The notes: generated by a model from the sequence alone, not told the origin. A DNA stretch of 64,000 bases from Gigaspora rosea (GCA_003550325.1 QKWP01000829.1:94064-158063); one strand, 5' to 3'. Positions 22,260 to 33,283 are shown, numbered from the stretch's first letter. Numbers and translations are program-made.

Positions 22260-22860
22260 AAAAAGAACTTTGTACATATGTACAATTTTTACAGGCAAAA
22301 TTCTCGTGATCTAGTGATCAGATCTCCATCGTTTTAAAGTATGTATGCAGCAATCACAGATTGGAATTTTGGGTTTTCCAAATTCCTATTGGTCAAGCAA
22401 ATTTTGTCCTAAATGATTCCATAAAAGCTAAATGCTTATTCAAATATTTCTTCTCGTTAATACTAGTTTCCTAGCTCTTCACAATCGAACAAAAAGCACT
22501 TCGGAAGCTCTTTATTCAGCAGTTTTTTGATGAATTATTTTATTGCAAACTGAAATAAACATATATGAGAGGCCAGCAAATAGGAATTAAAATTTTAGCT
22601 TTATTTTTTATTATTTATTTATTTATTTATTTTTTTTTAATTCATTTTTTATTTTTAAATTATTTTATTTTAACCGCGAAATAACGCACAGAGTTATTTC
22701 GAGTTTTGGCCTGAATTAATCTTAATTTAGGCCGAAATTCGAAACCACACCAATCGCATTATTTCGTGGTTATGCAGTATTTATTTTCTTAATTTTTACC
22801 GGGGGACATCAAAGAGGAAAGGAGGGGTGATGTTAACCGAAAGCCTAACTTCAAACAGCT
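22260..22860. mobile_element. partial reverse copy of the 3748-4989 element
   Basis: The right terminus GATGTTAACCGAAAGCCTAA...CAAACAGCT (to 22860, then TTA) and the interior (GCTCTTCACAATCGAACAAA, CAGCAGTTTTTTGATGAA, AACTGAAATAAACATATATG) match the inverse of about 3748-4740. An ACCG-type MITE copy sits at 22670-22778 in the same relative place. The far end is missing. Confidence 0.65.
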
Positions 22861-23391
22861 TTAGATAGGTTTTAGGTAGTAATATAATAAGCAAAATTGC
22901 CTAAGATCATCAAATTCTTAATTTGATTGGTCAGGTATCACGTGATTTTGCTCCACTTTAGACAACCGGGGGACCATTGGGGGTGATGTTAACCAAAAAA
23001 TTAACTTCAAACGGCCTTAGTAGTTATTGAGATATTTTAGTTCAAAGTCTAAAAAACTTTTACTTAGAAACTTTCTACCCCCTTTCTACTGGCGAGCCCC
23101 CATATGGATAGAGATGATTAAATTAAAAAATATATATTTAAATATTTAAATTATTTTATTTGTTTTTATCAGTTATATATATTTATATGCAGTTGAAATT
23201 TTTTTCTTAATAATAGTAAGGGATTTTTTTCTTAACATATGTATAATTATATATTATATAAATATTGGACCTCTTGGTAATAATTTTTAGTTACTTGCTT
23301 AAAACTATTTTTATTATTTTATTACACTATAAAATACTATATGTACTATATGTATGTACTATACGTACTGTACACAAAAAAATTGGCTATC

Positions 23392-23849
23392 ATATAAATG
23401 CCACATATCTAGGCATAGGAATTCCTGTAAATCAAAGGAAGGCTTTAGCTTAATCTTGGTGACTGTTATCGATATGGAATAAGAATTTCTATAAATGAAA
23501 AGATGGCTTTTAAATGATACATGAAATCTGCAGAAAGAGGTGACAGCTTAGAACAAAGCAATCTTGATTATTGTTATTAAATTGGTATGGACACATATGT
23601 TAGTGAGGATAAATAAAGCTTTTGAATTGTACTTAAAATCTGCTGAGGCGGGAAATAGTTCAGGACAAAATTTACTTAGTGTTTGCTAACAATGCGGGAT
23701 AGGAACTTCCAGAGATGTAAAAAAAGCTTTTGAATACTATAAAAAGTCTGCTTTGGGAGGTCGCAATTTAGGAATAAGAAATCTTTCTTATTGTTATCGA
23801 TTTGATATAGGAACTCCTGTAGATAAAAATAAGTTAAAGAACTCCTGGA
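23392..23849 (+). pseudogene. Sel1-repeat gene remnant, cut by a hAT-like insertion
   Basis: Repeated Sel1 motifs appear in shifting frames: YLGIGIPVNQRKALA (23405), then FK-stop-YMKSAERGDS, KAFELYLKSAEAGNSSGQ (about 23618), and KKAFEYYKKSALGGRNLG (about 23720). At least three stops lie at repeat positions, one a TGA where Trp or another aromatic residue is usual. The frame is cut at 23849 by the element below. Sel1 repeats form solenoids that mediate protein interactions; this copy cannot make one. Confidence 0.7.
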
Positions 23850-24721
23850 TAGTTCTTCGAATCGGGTCGGGTTCGGGTTAGAAAATTTTGACCTGAAAGT
23901 TTCAGGCGGGTTCGGGTCGGGTTCGGGTTGAGAATTAACCCGACCTGACCTAACCCGACCTGACCCAAATTTTTATATAGATTAGTCGTTTTTTTCTTTA
24001 GAATAGCAGTTATCATTATGCAATCGGGATGCAGGATTAGATGTAATGCGAAATTGAAACGAAACAAGTTTTTTTTTTAAACAATCGCATCTAACCTAAA
24101 ATTTTGACTATGAAACTACACTTTTTTTTTAACAAAAAAAAAATCCCTGTGAAATTTTGGGTTAGAGAGTGAGGGTCTCTAGTTATTGCATCTACCAAAC
24201 GCTAATCCTAATCTTAGTCCGGCCGTTATTTATTTTGTTTAATGTAAAATCAAAACAAACAAAATAATTGGTCGATCAGGGGTAACGCGATGAATAATAA
24301 TTTATAATTTTTTTTTACATCAAAGGTCAAGCAATTTTTTCAATTTTTTTTTTTTGTTTTTTTTTTTTTTTTTTCACATCAAAGGTCACGCAATTTTTTT
24401 TTATTCACATCTAAGGTCACGCATTTTTTTTTTTTTTTATTTACATCTAAGGCCAAAATTTTATTTTTTTTAAAACTTTAGCATGTTGGGCTTAAAAATC
24501 CAGGTCGGGTTCAAGTCAGGTCGGGTCAGGGTTGAGTCGGGTTGAAGTGCTAACCCGAAAGTTTTCAACCTGACCTGACCCGAAATTTCAGGTCAGGTTG
24601 GGTCAGGGTCGGGTCGGGTTGAAGTGCTAACCCGAAAGTTTTCAACCCGACCCGAACCGAAATTTCGGGTCAGGTTCGGGTTGACTATAACCCGACCCGA
24701 ACCGACCCGTTCGGAGCACTA
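23850..24721. mobile_element. non-autonomous hAT-like element with 8-bp duplication
   Basis: Terminal TAGTTCTTCGAA at 23850 and the inverse TTCGGAGCACTA ending at 24721. CTCCTGGA is duplicated on both sides (23842-23849 and 24722-24729). Subterminal regions are packed with CGGGTCGGGTT / AACCCGACC words on both sides. 872 bp with no transposase frame. An 8-bp duplication and a TAG-G-type terminus fit the hAT superfamily (inference). Confidence 0.85.
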
Positions 24722-24729
24722 CTCCTGGA

Positions 24730-26402
24730 TAAAGTTCATGATAGAAATTAAGCCACTTACAACGACCCTTCCTTTATAATTCATTGAAACTTCATAATCG
24801 TCTCAATTTTCTTAACCTATTACATCCACCGTAGGGTAGTTATCACCAGCAGTGTTAAAAATTTTATGTTCCTTATTAGGAACAAAGTGGGAACATAAAA
24901 GTTATAATTTGTGTTCCCTAGTCCCTATAGTGATAGTTTCTCTGGCATGGCTGCCTTTTTTTTTTTTTTTTTTTTATCGTGGCATACTTATTATATTATT
25001 AACTTTATTATAGGAACATTAAAAATTTTTGGGAACATAAATTTAATATTTTATGTTCCTGAAGAACAAAAAAAAAAAAAATTTCAAATCTTTTTCACTG
25101 ATCATCAGTAGTGCGCTTCCCGCTCACTCTACTGTTATGATAATACAAGGCACAATTTCATTTGCTAATTTTTCCAGAGCATATTATTGTTTCATATGTT
25201 TCATATTGAATTCTTCATTCAAATTATTCATGATCTTTAATTAAATTCATTTTCAGCACTGAATGCTAGCATTCTCATGGCCATGTGATTGATCATATGT
25301 ATTCTTTTTAATCGAAGTATTTGAAATAATCTATTTACCCCTTTTTACCTTTTATTTGTGCTAATCTATCTATTTACTCTAGTTAATATATTTAATTCGA
25401 TATATTACATCATATTAAAATTCTTATTTGAATTAATATAATAAATAACATTTGAAGTTGAGCATGAATATTATGATTATTATTTTAATTATTATTTTCA
25501 AAATATGAATTTCACCTTATCAAAGTTGTAAGTGCGCCAGCAGCGCCCTATTTACACTTGCAAGATATATGCATATATGTGAATGCTAAGGTCAGTTGGT
25601 TTGTAATTTATCAGTTATAAATAATAAATCTCTAGAATCTTAATATTTTCTATAATTCACCAGCACACCAATTCCTTGCTTTAACGCAACTATTTTGTGC
25701 AGATACATTATGAATATTTATTGAATACATTAATCAATAATTATGCAGTTAAAAAATTTAATGAAAAGTAACTTATATTCAATTGACAATATATCCATTA
25801 TATTCATAAATTAAACTCAATATATATAAGATTAATTTTTATAGAAACTATTAGTGTAAATAAAAAGAGATTAAGCGAATTGCGAATACTGTACTTAAGT
25901 ATTTTTGCACAAGTAAAAGTTTAAAAAAATGCGTTTTATTTAACATTTGCTTAAGTGTTTTATTTCTTTTTATTCATCGATATTATGCGCAATAAAGTTT
26001 AAAATACCTAAAAAAAGTTGTATATGTATCGCTAGTGAGCATTTATGCAAAGCTCTACTTTTTTCCCATAAAATATATATGAAATCGAAAAACATCTTTG
26101 TGAGAACACTAGAACTAATACATAAATCATTGTACAATACAATAGGATGGTTGTGTTTTTTGTAAATTATTGATTGGTATCCTCAAATATTTTATATTAT
26201 CGATTATGAAATGATAGGCAACCAGTTCAAATATCCGCAATTATGACATCAAAACTATATATATCTAGTTCTTGGATGTTATATATCTGATTCTTGAGTA
26301 TATAGATTTGATCTTTAGGATATAAATATTTATAAAGTATTTCAGGTATTATATAAGGAATCATCATATAATTCATTTTGCTTATAAGATAACATTGAAA
26401 GT
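24730..26402. other. gene-free stretch
   Basis: No supported gene. About 24855-25070 has GTTCC/GGAAC inverted words around poly-T and poly-A runs, a possible decayed MITE. Bases 25528-25562 (gtaagtgcgccagcagcgccc...) repeat the 100-140 sequence. The ORF at 25947 has no domain. Confidence 0.5.
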
Positions 26403-26705
26403 TTAGAAAGGCCCTAGATTCATAATAGAATCCACTGCATAATTGTTTTGCAAAATGTTCTTACTTTGTAAATCTCCATGAATAAATCTTTTAGAATAAT
26501 TATTTTTAAGATTAGAAGCGATAAAAAGTAGCAAAATTAATTTATCTTTCCACTTCAATTGAATCAAATTATGAAGATTTTCATGCAATGATTTCATCTC
26601 TGCGTATTTTAGGGCAAGAATATAATCACCTTTAGATTCATTATCTTTGGTTATTCCATAACAGATAACATTGTAAAAATGAGGCGTTTTCATGTTAAAT
26701 ATCAC
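26403..26705 (-). pseudogene. protein kinase fragment (catalytic-loop region)
   Basis: The 100-codon frame matches the middle of a protein kinase domain. YILALKYAEMKSLHENL corresponds to the hinge and helix D, LKWKDKLILLLFIASNL to helix E, and FIHGDLQSKNIL to the HRDLxxxN catalytic loop, with Gly in place of Arg before Asp. After Asn the DFG region is unrecognisable and the frame ends; the N-terminal glycine loop and VAIK lysine are absent. Kinase-like genes of this style are massively expanded in arbuscular mycorrhizal fungi. This is a truncated copy with no expected activity. Confidence 0.7.
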
Positions 26706-26969
26706 GATATGCTTTTAACTTAATATCAAATCATATTAATGTAGTACCATATAAATTTATTCAACAATTTTTGTCCAGTATTGTATATAAATTTTTTTTA
26801 AATTTTGACAAGAATTGCTTATTACTGCTACTGAATTCCAAATAAATAATAATTAACTATGATGGCTAATTTATATTATATATGTAATTAAAAACAATTA
26901 AAAAATAATAAAGTAACACTCGGCAAAGTTCAATTAAAATATGTCCATTAAAAATTAGTTATCATACTA
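26706..26969. other. AT-rich spacer
   Basis: No gene seen between the kinase remnant and the CAGTAAA MITE. Confidence 0.4.
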
Positions 26970-27130
26970 CAGTAAAACCTCTATAAGTGTACGCCCTTGG
27001 GACTAAGCTTTAACAACGTGCACTTAGAGAACATTAAGAAAAAGCGCATTTGTAGAGCATGTAAATATTTGGGCCAAAATAAGAGAAAGAATGAGCACTT
27101 ATAAGGGTGCACTTATGGAGGGTTTACTGT
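26970..27130. mobile_element. MITE with CAGTAAACCTCTATAAGTG-type termini
   Basis: CAGTAAAACCTCTATAAGTG at 26970 and the inverse GCACTTATGGAGGGTTTACTG near 27129 enclose about 160 non-coding bases. Such ends are characteristic of pogo/Tc1-like non-autonomous elements. TA precedes the left end; the right flank is less clear. Confidence 0.75.
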
Positions 27131-27263
27131 GTTAAGAATTATTATTTGAACGATAAATATAACCAACTCAATTAAATATTCATATCAGTTTTTTTGATTA
27201 AAAATTAATTTTTGAATAAAAATCTCATAAAGAAAATTGCATTAGTTTATATATATTAAAAAC

Positions 27264-27707
27264 TTAGTGAAGTGAACAGCCAAAAACAATTAGATATCTT
27301 GGGTTATTGGGATCCCATTCCCCAACCTGAACCAAGGTCGTCCAAAATTTGTCATCATAATCACTAGGAACGGGAATATCTGATGCTTTTATCGAATATG
27401 TGGTATTGGGCGGAAATGATTTATTAAAAGGTTCATTATGATATGTAGCATTATCAAGATCATGAATAAAACCAATTTCTAGAATAGTTTTATTTTTGGT
27501 GATATTATATCTCGGTGTTATTCCGACAACAGCAAAAGTTACATTTTGACCAGCAACAAGAGGGTCAGGTATTATTGTTACATTAAGTCCTGGAACCGAA
27601 GCGTCACAAGGTTCAAAAGTAGTAGTTCTTTTATAAAGTTTATGTGGAGCTGTGTTTACCGTGTAAAGTATAACAAATAAAATGAATACGAAAATAAAAT
27701 TTTTCAT
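27264..27707 (-). CDS. secreted ML-domain (MD-2-related lipid-recognition) protein
   Basis: A single-exon frame of 147 residues with a clear signal peptide (residues 1-19, hydrophobic, ending VNTA). A Lys-Arg site (KLYKR, about residue 27) then precedes the start of the ML fold. ML signatures are FEPCDAS (first Cys), LNVTIIPDPLVAGQNVTF (the P-x-P-x-x-G strand pair typical of NPC2/phosphatidylglycerol-transfer proteins) and the C-terminal FGCSL Cys. Several N-x-S/T glycosylation sites are present. ML proteins bind lipids or sterols in an immunoglobulin-like pocket; secretion and lipid binding are inferred from the family. The protein is intact. Gene-poor repeats flank it on both sides. Confidence 0.8.
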   Translation of the reverse strand: MKNFIFVFILFVILYTVNTAPHKLYKRTTTFEPCDASVPGLNVTIIPDPLVAGQNVTFAVVGITPRYNITKNKTILEIGFIHDLDNATYHNEPFNKSFPPNTTYSIKASDIPVPSDYDDKFWTTLVQVGEWDPNNPRYLIVFGCSLH

Positions 27708-30686
27708 GATTTCGTTGCAAAACAGTTAAGAATTTTGACTTCTTTTTTTTAATTCAACATAATTATCAATAAATAACTTCTTTTTATAGGAAAAAGAGCA
27801 GTCTTCAGAATTTCCCATTTGCGTTTTTTTTGAAAAAAATAGTAATTTAATTCATGATTGACACCATTTTCCTATTCTAAGTCGATAGTAAAGAGGGAGA
27901 TCTACACATTCATCTGAACGAGAAAATCATGTTCTTGTAGATCATGCAGAACGTACGTATTACGTACGTACGTGAAAAACAAATAAATTATTGAATTAGC
28001 ATTAATTTACGTTCTAATCAAAATTGTACTTCGGTTTGCGTTATTTAATGAGCTAATAAAAATATTTCAGAAAAAAAAGAGATCTCACTCCTTTCTATTG
28101 AACAGTGCCCAAATGATGATCGTATGCAGATTGTCTCCTTTATGATGTCTGGTTTGATAGCCATTCATATGCACATGAACTTATGTTGCAAGATCGTTTC
28201 TTAATGTCGCATGACAGTCATGATTTAAAAATTGTCTGTCAATTACAGAATTTGGACTCGCAAAATTGATTTTTCAGTTTGCATTAACTTGTTGGTACCC
28301 ACATGCAGGGTTGGCGAATGGACCAAAAATGTGGCTTAGCAGAACCAATGGACTATGTCCATTGACATGTTTTTCAAAGACCATCATAATCCATTGCCAA
28401 CCCTGCCCACCCCATATGGCTTGTACAATCAAATACTTTCATCGCAAGTCTAGCATAATGTATATCAGTTAATCATGTTTTAAGGAGTCGAGAAAGTACA
28501 ATTCTTTCTTCAGTAATAAGATATTCTTTAAGAGAATTGGTCAATTTTTCATTATAATACTTCCGAGAACAATTCTTGAAGAACTGTTTTATAATTTAAT
28601 TAATATTCGAATTGAATCAGAATATCCAGACTTAATTATTCGATATACTTTACAAAAATCTGACAATTTCTAAATATGCAATTATTTGCAAATAATAAGC
28701 AATATATAGTACATTATTAGTAATATGTTAGCAGATTTAATAATTTATTGCAAGATTATTTTATTATCAGCACTTTTAAATACCTAATAAATTGGCTAAA
28801 TAATGGTAATTTTTAGGCCTTTATTATTATTAAAATATTGATAATGTATTGCTAATACTAGCATTTTATTAGCATAATAATTGACAAATATATTTAAAAG
28901 ATTAAATTATAGTAATAAAATGCTAATAAAATACTCATATTTGCAAAAGTTTGTATTTTAATAGTACATTATCAGCGCTGTTAAATTGCTTATTTTTAGC
29001 AAGTTCGATTTTGACTGTTTTTTGTAAAGTAGGTAACCAAACCTATGTAAGGTAACTATAAGGTAGCTGCGCAACGTAATTGCGCTAAAACCAGGAACGG
29101 GAAATTGGTTATAATTGATTTAGTTATAATATCTGATATAAAAAATTATAAGCTATATATGTACGTACGCATGTACGTACGCGCAAGAAATCTAAACACC
29201 ACAATTACACCTGATAGAGATAAAACATAATCAATGAAATTAAATACTTAAATTTATAAAGTCGATAATTTAATTTTAATGTGTAAATTGATTATAGGTT
29301 ACAGATTACTATATTACTCCAATGCAAATACACATTAAAATTCATATTTCTTAAATTATCGACTTCAATAAAGTATTTGCATGCACATTTTATTGTTGTT
29401 AATGATTTAGGATTTTAATGCATGTGTTTGTCTTTATAAGGCATGATCGTGATTCTTGGATTTCTTTTACTGTACGTAAGTACGTAAAATGAGAATATTT
29501 CTGCTGGTATTATTGTTGATGTCTAGAATAGTTTAAAGATAAACTACTAACAAATCAATTTGTTACATATTGTATTACAAAAAAAAAAGGTTCCTATAAT
29601 GTGACAATTTTTACTGTTAAAAGTACTTTAAAAATTACAATCAACTATAAAAAAAAATCGGTACTAATCATATTTATCCTAATATTAGCCAATAAAAACA
29701 AACTTCTGCTATGCTATAATCATATGATTTGGTATTTATTTATTTTGATTGGTTGATCTATTTGTGAATGCAAGTTCGAAATGTGTGACAGGTTATGCAT
29801 GTTGTTGATCATACATCAAAATGTGCAAGTTCATTGATATATAGCAAAAGGCTCAACAAGCGATCAACGTGTACAGGGTATTACATCCATATTACCCGGA
29901 AGATCGTATACGAAATCGGAAACACCGATACCATTAAGGAAATCGAATCGACATGACAAGATTAGAAGTTAATCCGTAATGAAATGCAAAGAAGATCGAA
30001 CACTGATGATCTGATAACAACAATCAGATGAAGATAATGAAAATCAGACGCGAAAATAAAGAAGAATAATAATCAGAAAAGAATTAATATTCTAGTATAG
30101 CAAATTAACTAGTTAGATCAAAAATGCTAAGTTTTTATATCATGAATTTTATAGTTATTAGAAAAGTATTTAAACAGTAGATTTTAGACATTCAAATCTG
30201 TGTGTTGAACTCGATAAAAATAAAGTGTTGACTACAAAATATTATATCCAGAATAATACCTTCAATACATGTACACTATTGAAATATTCTTGCTTTTAAT
30301 AGTTTTGACCCTTTATTATATACCACTTGTAATTACTACTTTGATAGTAGTAAACCATTTGACATATCAAAATCTACTCCTTGCACCAAAGAAATCTAGC
30401 ATACATAACCTTTAACATATTTAACATATATTTATATTCTCAAAAGAAATAATAGTATACTTAATTGTACCCACTATTGAATTTATTAAATAAAAAACTG
30501 ATTATTAAATACAAACATATACTTCGAACAAGTGAAAAGTAATTTGTTGGTTTATACTTGACGTATATATTAAGGACTAGCTACCCTTGAAAATACTATA
30601 CTCTTCGAAGGAAAGTTTAACATTAAAGATGTGCACTATAAGGCGAAACAAATAAAAGCTGCAACGCCATAATAAAGAATAACTAA
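27708..30686. other. gene-free region with several inverted repeats
   Basis: No coding gene is supported. I see a run of GTACGTACG-type palindromes at 27950-27972 and 29160-29182. An AT-rich inverted-repeat block spans about 28660-28990 (TGCTAATA/TATTAGCA words). GGTAGCTGCGCAACG...CCAGGAACGGG at 29050-29102 is repeated inverted at 59597-59642. A foldback lies at about 29255-29375 (AAGTCGATAATTTAATTTTA with its inverse). The last 600 bp before 30687 are AT-rich and may hold the upstream control region of the large element. Confidence 0.5.
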
Positions 30687-31270
30687 ATGAGAATATACAC
30701 TACACTTTACAAAATATTTATCATCTGGATTATAATAAGTCTAACACCAATACCAAAGAATTTTATTAAAGCAGACATTATAGTCATAACAGTACCAGCA
30801 CCAGCACCTGCACCAATTACTACAACTCCTACAGAAAGCATTACTACTATGAGTAAAGCAAGTAAAGAAACTGCAACTACCTCTATTCAATCAAGCCAAA
30901 CGAACCAACCAGAAAATAATAACAATAGCAACCTTACCACTATTGTTGGAATATTAGCTGCAACATTAACAATACTAGCAATAACATTAACAGTATTAAT
31001 CTGCTGTATACGAAGACTTAGAAAAAGAAACAAGCATATAAAAGACACCTCCATACAAGAACAGGAGCAGTACCTCCACCTTCAGTATTACAAGTTCAAA
31101 GAGGATTAGCGTATCAATCTCCCAACACCTCAGACTTACCATTTCAACAAGGCACATTCTCAAACCAAATCCCAGAATTAAATCAAAACCAATTAGAAAC
31201 TTTAGTAAGAAATCTCAGCCTTAGAGACCAAGTACGGACTAAACAAGCACCTCCACCACCACATTACTAA
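30687..31270 (+). pseudogene. mucin-like single-pass membrane protein, frame-shifted tail
   Basis: The first cistron. It has a signal peptide (residues 1-30, IFIIWIIISLTPIP core), a Thr/Pro/Ser-rich ectodomain (PAPAPAPITTTPTES and onward, with Asn-rich end), a transmembrane helix (about 90-112, TIVGILAATLTILAITLTVL) and a Cys-Cys then basic stop-transfer stretch. The open frame ends at 31109. The adjacent frame continues with a Pro/Gln-rich cytoplasmic tail to TAA at 31268-31270, so one indel separates the two. The architecture resembles a type I surface glycoprotein; no family is recognised. Whether it acts at the particle or cell surface is unknown. Confidence 0.5.
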
Positions 31271-31392
31271 AACAAGTAATCCGAAATAAAAGAAGTTTAA
31301 TATAGGAAATTCACCGAACAAAAATAGATCAACAAAGAAAAAGATAGGAATACTAAAATAAAAACTGAAACTGCGATTACACACGTATAAGT

Positions 31393-31614
31393 TTGATAAA
31401 CAAAGACAGAATAATATCAATTATAGTAACAATCGCTTCACTTATACTAGGCACCATTATCACATTAATAATATACTTCGCACCACCAGAAATCCAAACT
31501 AAATTAGCTCAAGGCATAACAATCACATTATTATCTGCAACAATAATATTTACAATCTACGCCCTCATCAGACCAGTAAATGACAGAAGATCAAACAACA
31601 TCGGCAACTGTTAA
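31393..31614 (+). CDS. small two-helix membrane protein
   Basis: 73 codons opened by TTG; no in-frame ATG follows an upstream stop, so the start is unresolved or mutated. Two hydrophobic helices (IISIIVTIASLILGTIITLII and a second around ITITLLSATIIFTIYAL) flank a short loop. No family recognised. The end overlaps the next cistron by 35 bases. Confidence 0.4.
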   Translation: MINKDRIISIIVTIASLILGTIITLIIYFAPPEIQTKLAQGITITLLSATIIFTIYALIRPVNDRRSNNIGNC

Positions 31615-31807
31615 CTGCAATTGTAATTTATTAAACCCACCAGCATCTACGCTATTACTCATCCTAATCGCAACAATATTCGTAGCTATCATAACTATTC
31701 TTATAATCGAGGACAACCATCAAAGATATAAAAAGAGACTCTACAAACAGTTCTCTACTCTCTACGGACCATACGGAAATCAAGATACCAACACTGGCTG
31801 TTGTTAA
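31580..31807 (+). CDS. small single-pass membrane protein with Cys-rich ends
   Basis: 75 residues from an ATG that overlaps the preceding frame. The short N-terminus has a CNC motif, followed by one strongly hydrophobic helix (STLLLILIATIFVAIITILI), then a basic and Tyr-rich tail ending in CC, a possible acylation site (inference). Intact. It resembles the neighbouring cistrons in layout, so these small membrane ORFs may be paralogues or partners. Confidence 0.45.
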   Translation: MTEDQTTSATVNCNCNLLNPPASTLLLILIATIFVAIITILIIEDNHQRYKKRLYKQFSTLYGPYGNQDTNTGCC

Positions 31808-31810
31808 TCT

Positions 31811-32059
31811 ATGAATACTTAAAACCAAGATATACAAACACCTGACCAAACCCAAACTATAATACTTACCGTATCCATTATAATCATACTCGTAATCATA
31901 TCTATAGTTATATCAACCACTATATACTGTTGTTGTAAAAACAAAATTAAAAGAAGAAACTACCCAATTCAAAGCAATATACAGACACCATCACACATCT
32001 ACTGAGATCCTATAACAAAAGAATTAGTTGTAAACGGAAGCAGACTACCAACTGTATGA
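31811..32059 (+). pseudogene. small membrane ORF with two internal stops
   Basis: In frame from ATG 31811, with TAA at 31820-31822 and TGA at 32003-32005, ending at the TGA (32057-32059) that overlaps the next ATG (ATGA). The body has one hydrophobic helix (ILTVSIIIILVIISIVIS) followed by YCCC and a basic segment, the same helix-plus-Cys plan as its neighbours. The internal TGA sits in a context (HIY-stop-DPITKE) compatible with a former Trp codon. Confidence 0.45.
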
Positions 32060-32223
32060 ACATATTCAAAAGACTATTTGGGAAAAAGAAAAGAAGACAA
32101 CACAGACCCAGACCAATACATATACCACACTATCAAAGATATAACTACCTAGCAAATAATCAATTCGGACCTAACACCCAAGAAATAGATAGATTACTAG
32201 GAACCACACGAACCAGAAGTTAA
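32056..32223 (+). CDS. 55-residue basic ORF
   Basis: It starts at an ATGA overlap with the preceding cistron and ends TAA directly before the next ATG (TAAATG). The N-terminus is strongly basic (FKRLFGKKKRRQHRPRP) with no hydrophobic segment, suggesting nucleic-acid or membrane-surface binding (inference). No family recognised. Too short for confident gene calling on its own, but both junctions fit the cistron chain. Confidence 0.4.
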   Translation: MNIFKRLFGKKKRRQHRPRPIHIPHYQRYNYLANNQFGPNTQEIDRLLGTTRTRS

Positions 32224-32565
32224 ATGAGTGTACAATTCCTCACACTCACGATACCTACTACAACTATATTCATAACAATAACACCAATGCCAATATACAC
32301 TACAGTACTCGCAAATAATACAGTAACAATAACAACTACAATCAACTCAGAAATAACAACTACAATAACACCAAGCTACGTAAACGATACCAATGTTATT
32401 ACTCAAGACATAGTATCTATAGCACTACTGATATTTGCAATAACAATAATAGTATTTATAAACTATAGACACAGATTAGGAAAGAAGCTCAAGATAGCCA
32501 ATAATCATCTTGACCACGCAGAAAGATTAGCAACTACATTAACTAATACAATCTCACCTAATTAA
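32224..32565 (+). CDS. Thr-rich single-pass membrane protein
   Basis: 113 residues. A hydrophobic N-terminus leads into a Thr/Asn-rich ectodomain (TVTITTTINSEITTTITP), then a helix (about 64-84, IVSIALLIFAITIIVFI) and a basic cytoplasmic tail. This echoes the first cistron's mucin-like plan. Its stop TAA (32563-32565) overlaps the next ATG as TAATG, a classic coupled termination-reinitiation junction in fungal viruses. Confidence 0.5.
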   Translation: MSVQFLTLTIPTTTIFITITPMPIYTTVLANNTVTITTTINSEITTTITPSYVNDTNVITQDIVSIALLIFAITIIVFINYRHRLGKKLKIANNHLDHAERLATTLTNTISPN

Positions 32566-32887
32566 TGAGTTGTGAAAATGACGAAACTCTACAAGTGAAG
32601 CATATAATACTGCTAACGAAATACTTGCTGATTTAGAGAAAAGACTATCAAAAGAAAAACCTAAATACAAACCATTAGACAAATACGACGCAGAACAATA
32701 TCAGAAATCTAAAATAATAATTGATAATAGGAAACCTGTACAAAACCATATATTACAAGCCTATATTATCTATTCAATATGAAAAGAAGAAGATAATGAA
32801 TATATTAAAGAAATAGCCAAAGCATATAAACAAAACCTAGAAGAATTAACAAAATTAACAGAAGCCAAATACAAAATAAGTGAATGA
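32565..32887 (+). pseudogene. charged, likely helical ORF (frame-shifted, TGA inside)
   Basis: The ATG at 32565 opens a short frame. After one shift near 32590 a second frame runs to TGA 32885-32887, itself overlapped by the next ATG. It is rich in Glu, Lys and Leu (EILADLEKRLSKEKP, EIAKAYKQNLEELTKLTEAK), suggesting coiled coil. A TGA at 32780-32782 interrupts it at YSI-stop-KEED. No family recognised. Confidence 0.4.
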
Positions 32888-33279
32888 ACGCTGTAAAGAA
32901 ATTAACCTATATTGAAGTAGAAAAGTGGAAATACAAATATCCATTCCACCCAGATCATACTCGACAATACTTATATTATTACAACGGATTCAGAGCATAC
33001 TTTGAACAACCCTTACCAGAATATCCTATATTATTAAAAGACCCACCTTCAAAAATAACTAAAGTAATACAAGCACTTGATAAAGTAAACTTCCATAATA
33101 ATGGGGCTATTAAGAAAACAAACTATAATAAACAAGACGTACTTTCTTATATTAAATACGGACACCTTCTACAACAACCAGAAACAATTAGAAAAGGATT
33201 ACAACTAGGAAACCAAGACATTGAAAATTATATACGCTATTGTCTATTCGCAAGCATCAAACCTATTATAACTCAATAA
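32884..33279 (+). CDS. unknown 131-residue protein of the large element
   Basis: It starts at an ATGA overlap and is intact. Tyr/Lys/Pro-rich and soluble-looking (KWKYKYPFHPDHTRQYLYYY near the N-terminus, then NKQDVLSYIKYGHLL). No domain recognised. Its position immediately upstream of the Gag-like ORF (4 bases to its ATG) suggests a structural or accessory role, but nothing in the sequence proves it. Confidence 0.45.
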   Translation: MNAVKKLTYIEVEKWKYKYPFHPDHTRQYLYYYNGFRAYFEQPLPEYPILLKDPPSKITKVIQALDKVNFHNNGAIKKTNYNKQDVLSYIKYGHLLQQPETIRKGLQLGNQDIENYIRYCLFASIKPIITQ

Positions 33280-33283
33280 AGAA

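Noticed and set aside
29160..29182. GTACGTACGCATGTACGTACG palindromes as possible regulatory sites
   Set aside because: Similar GTAC/TACG palindromes are scattered through the window (12300, 23360, 27950, 57780) and look like low-complexity repeat debris.
31202..31420. Minus-strand hydrophobic ORF
   Set aside because: Antisense shadow of the membrane cistrons; A-rich plus-strand coding produces T-rich, hydrophobic antisense frames. The same holds for most minus ORFs in 31-49 kb.
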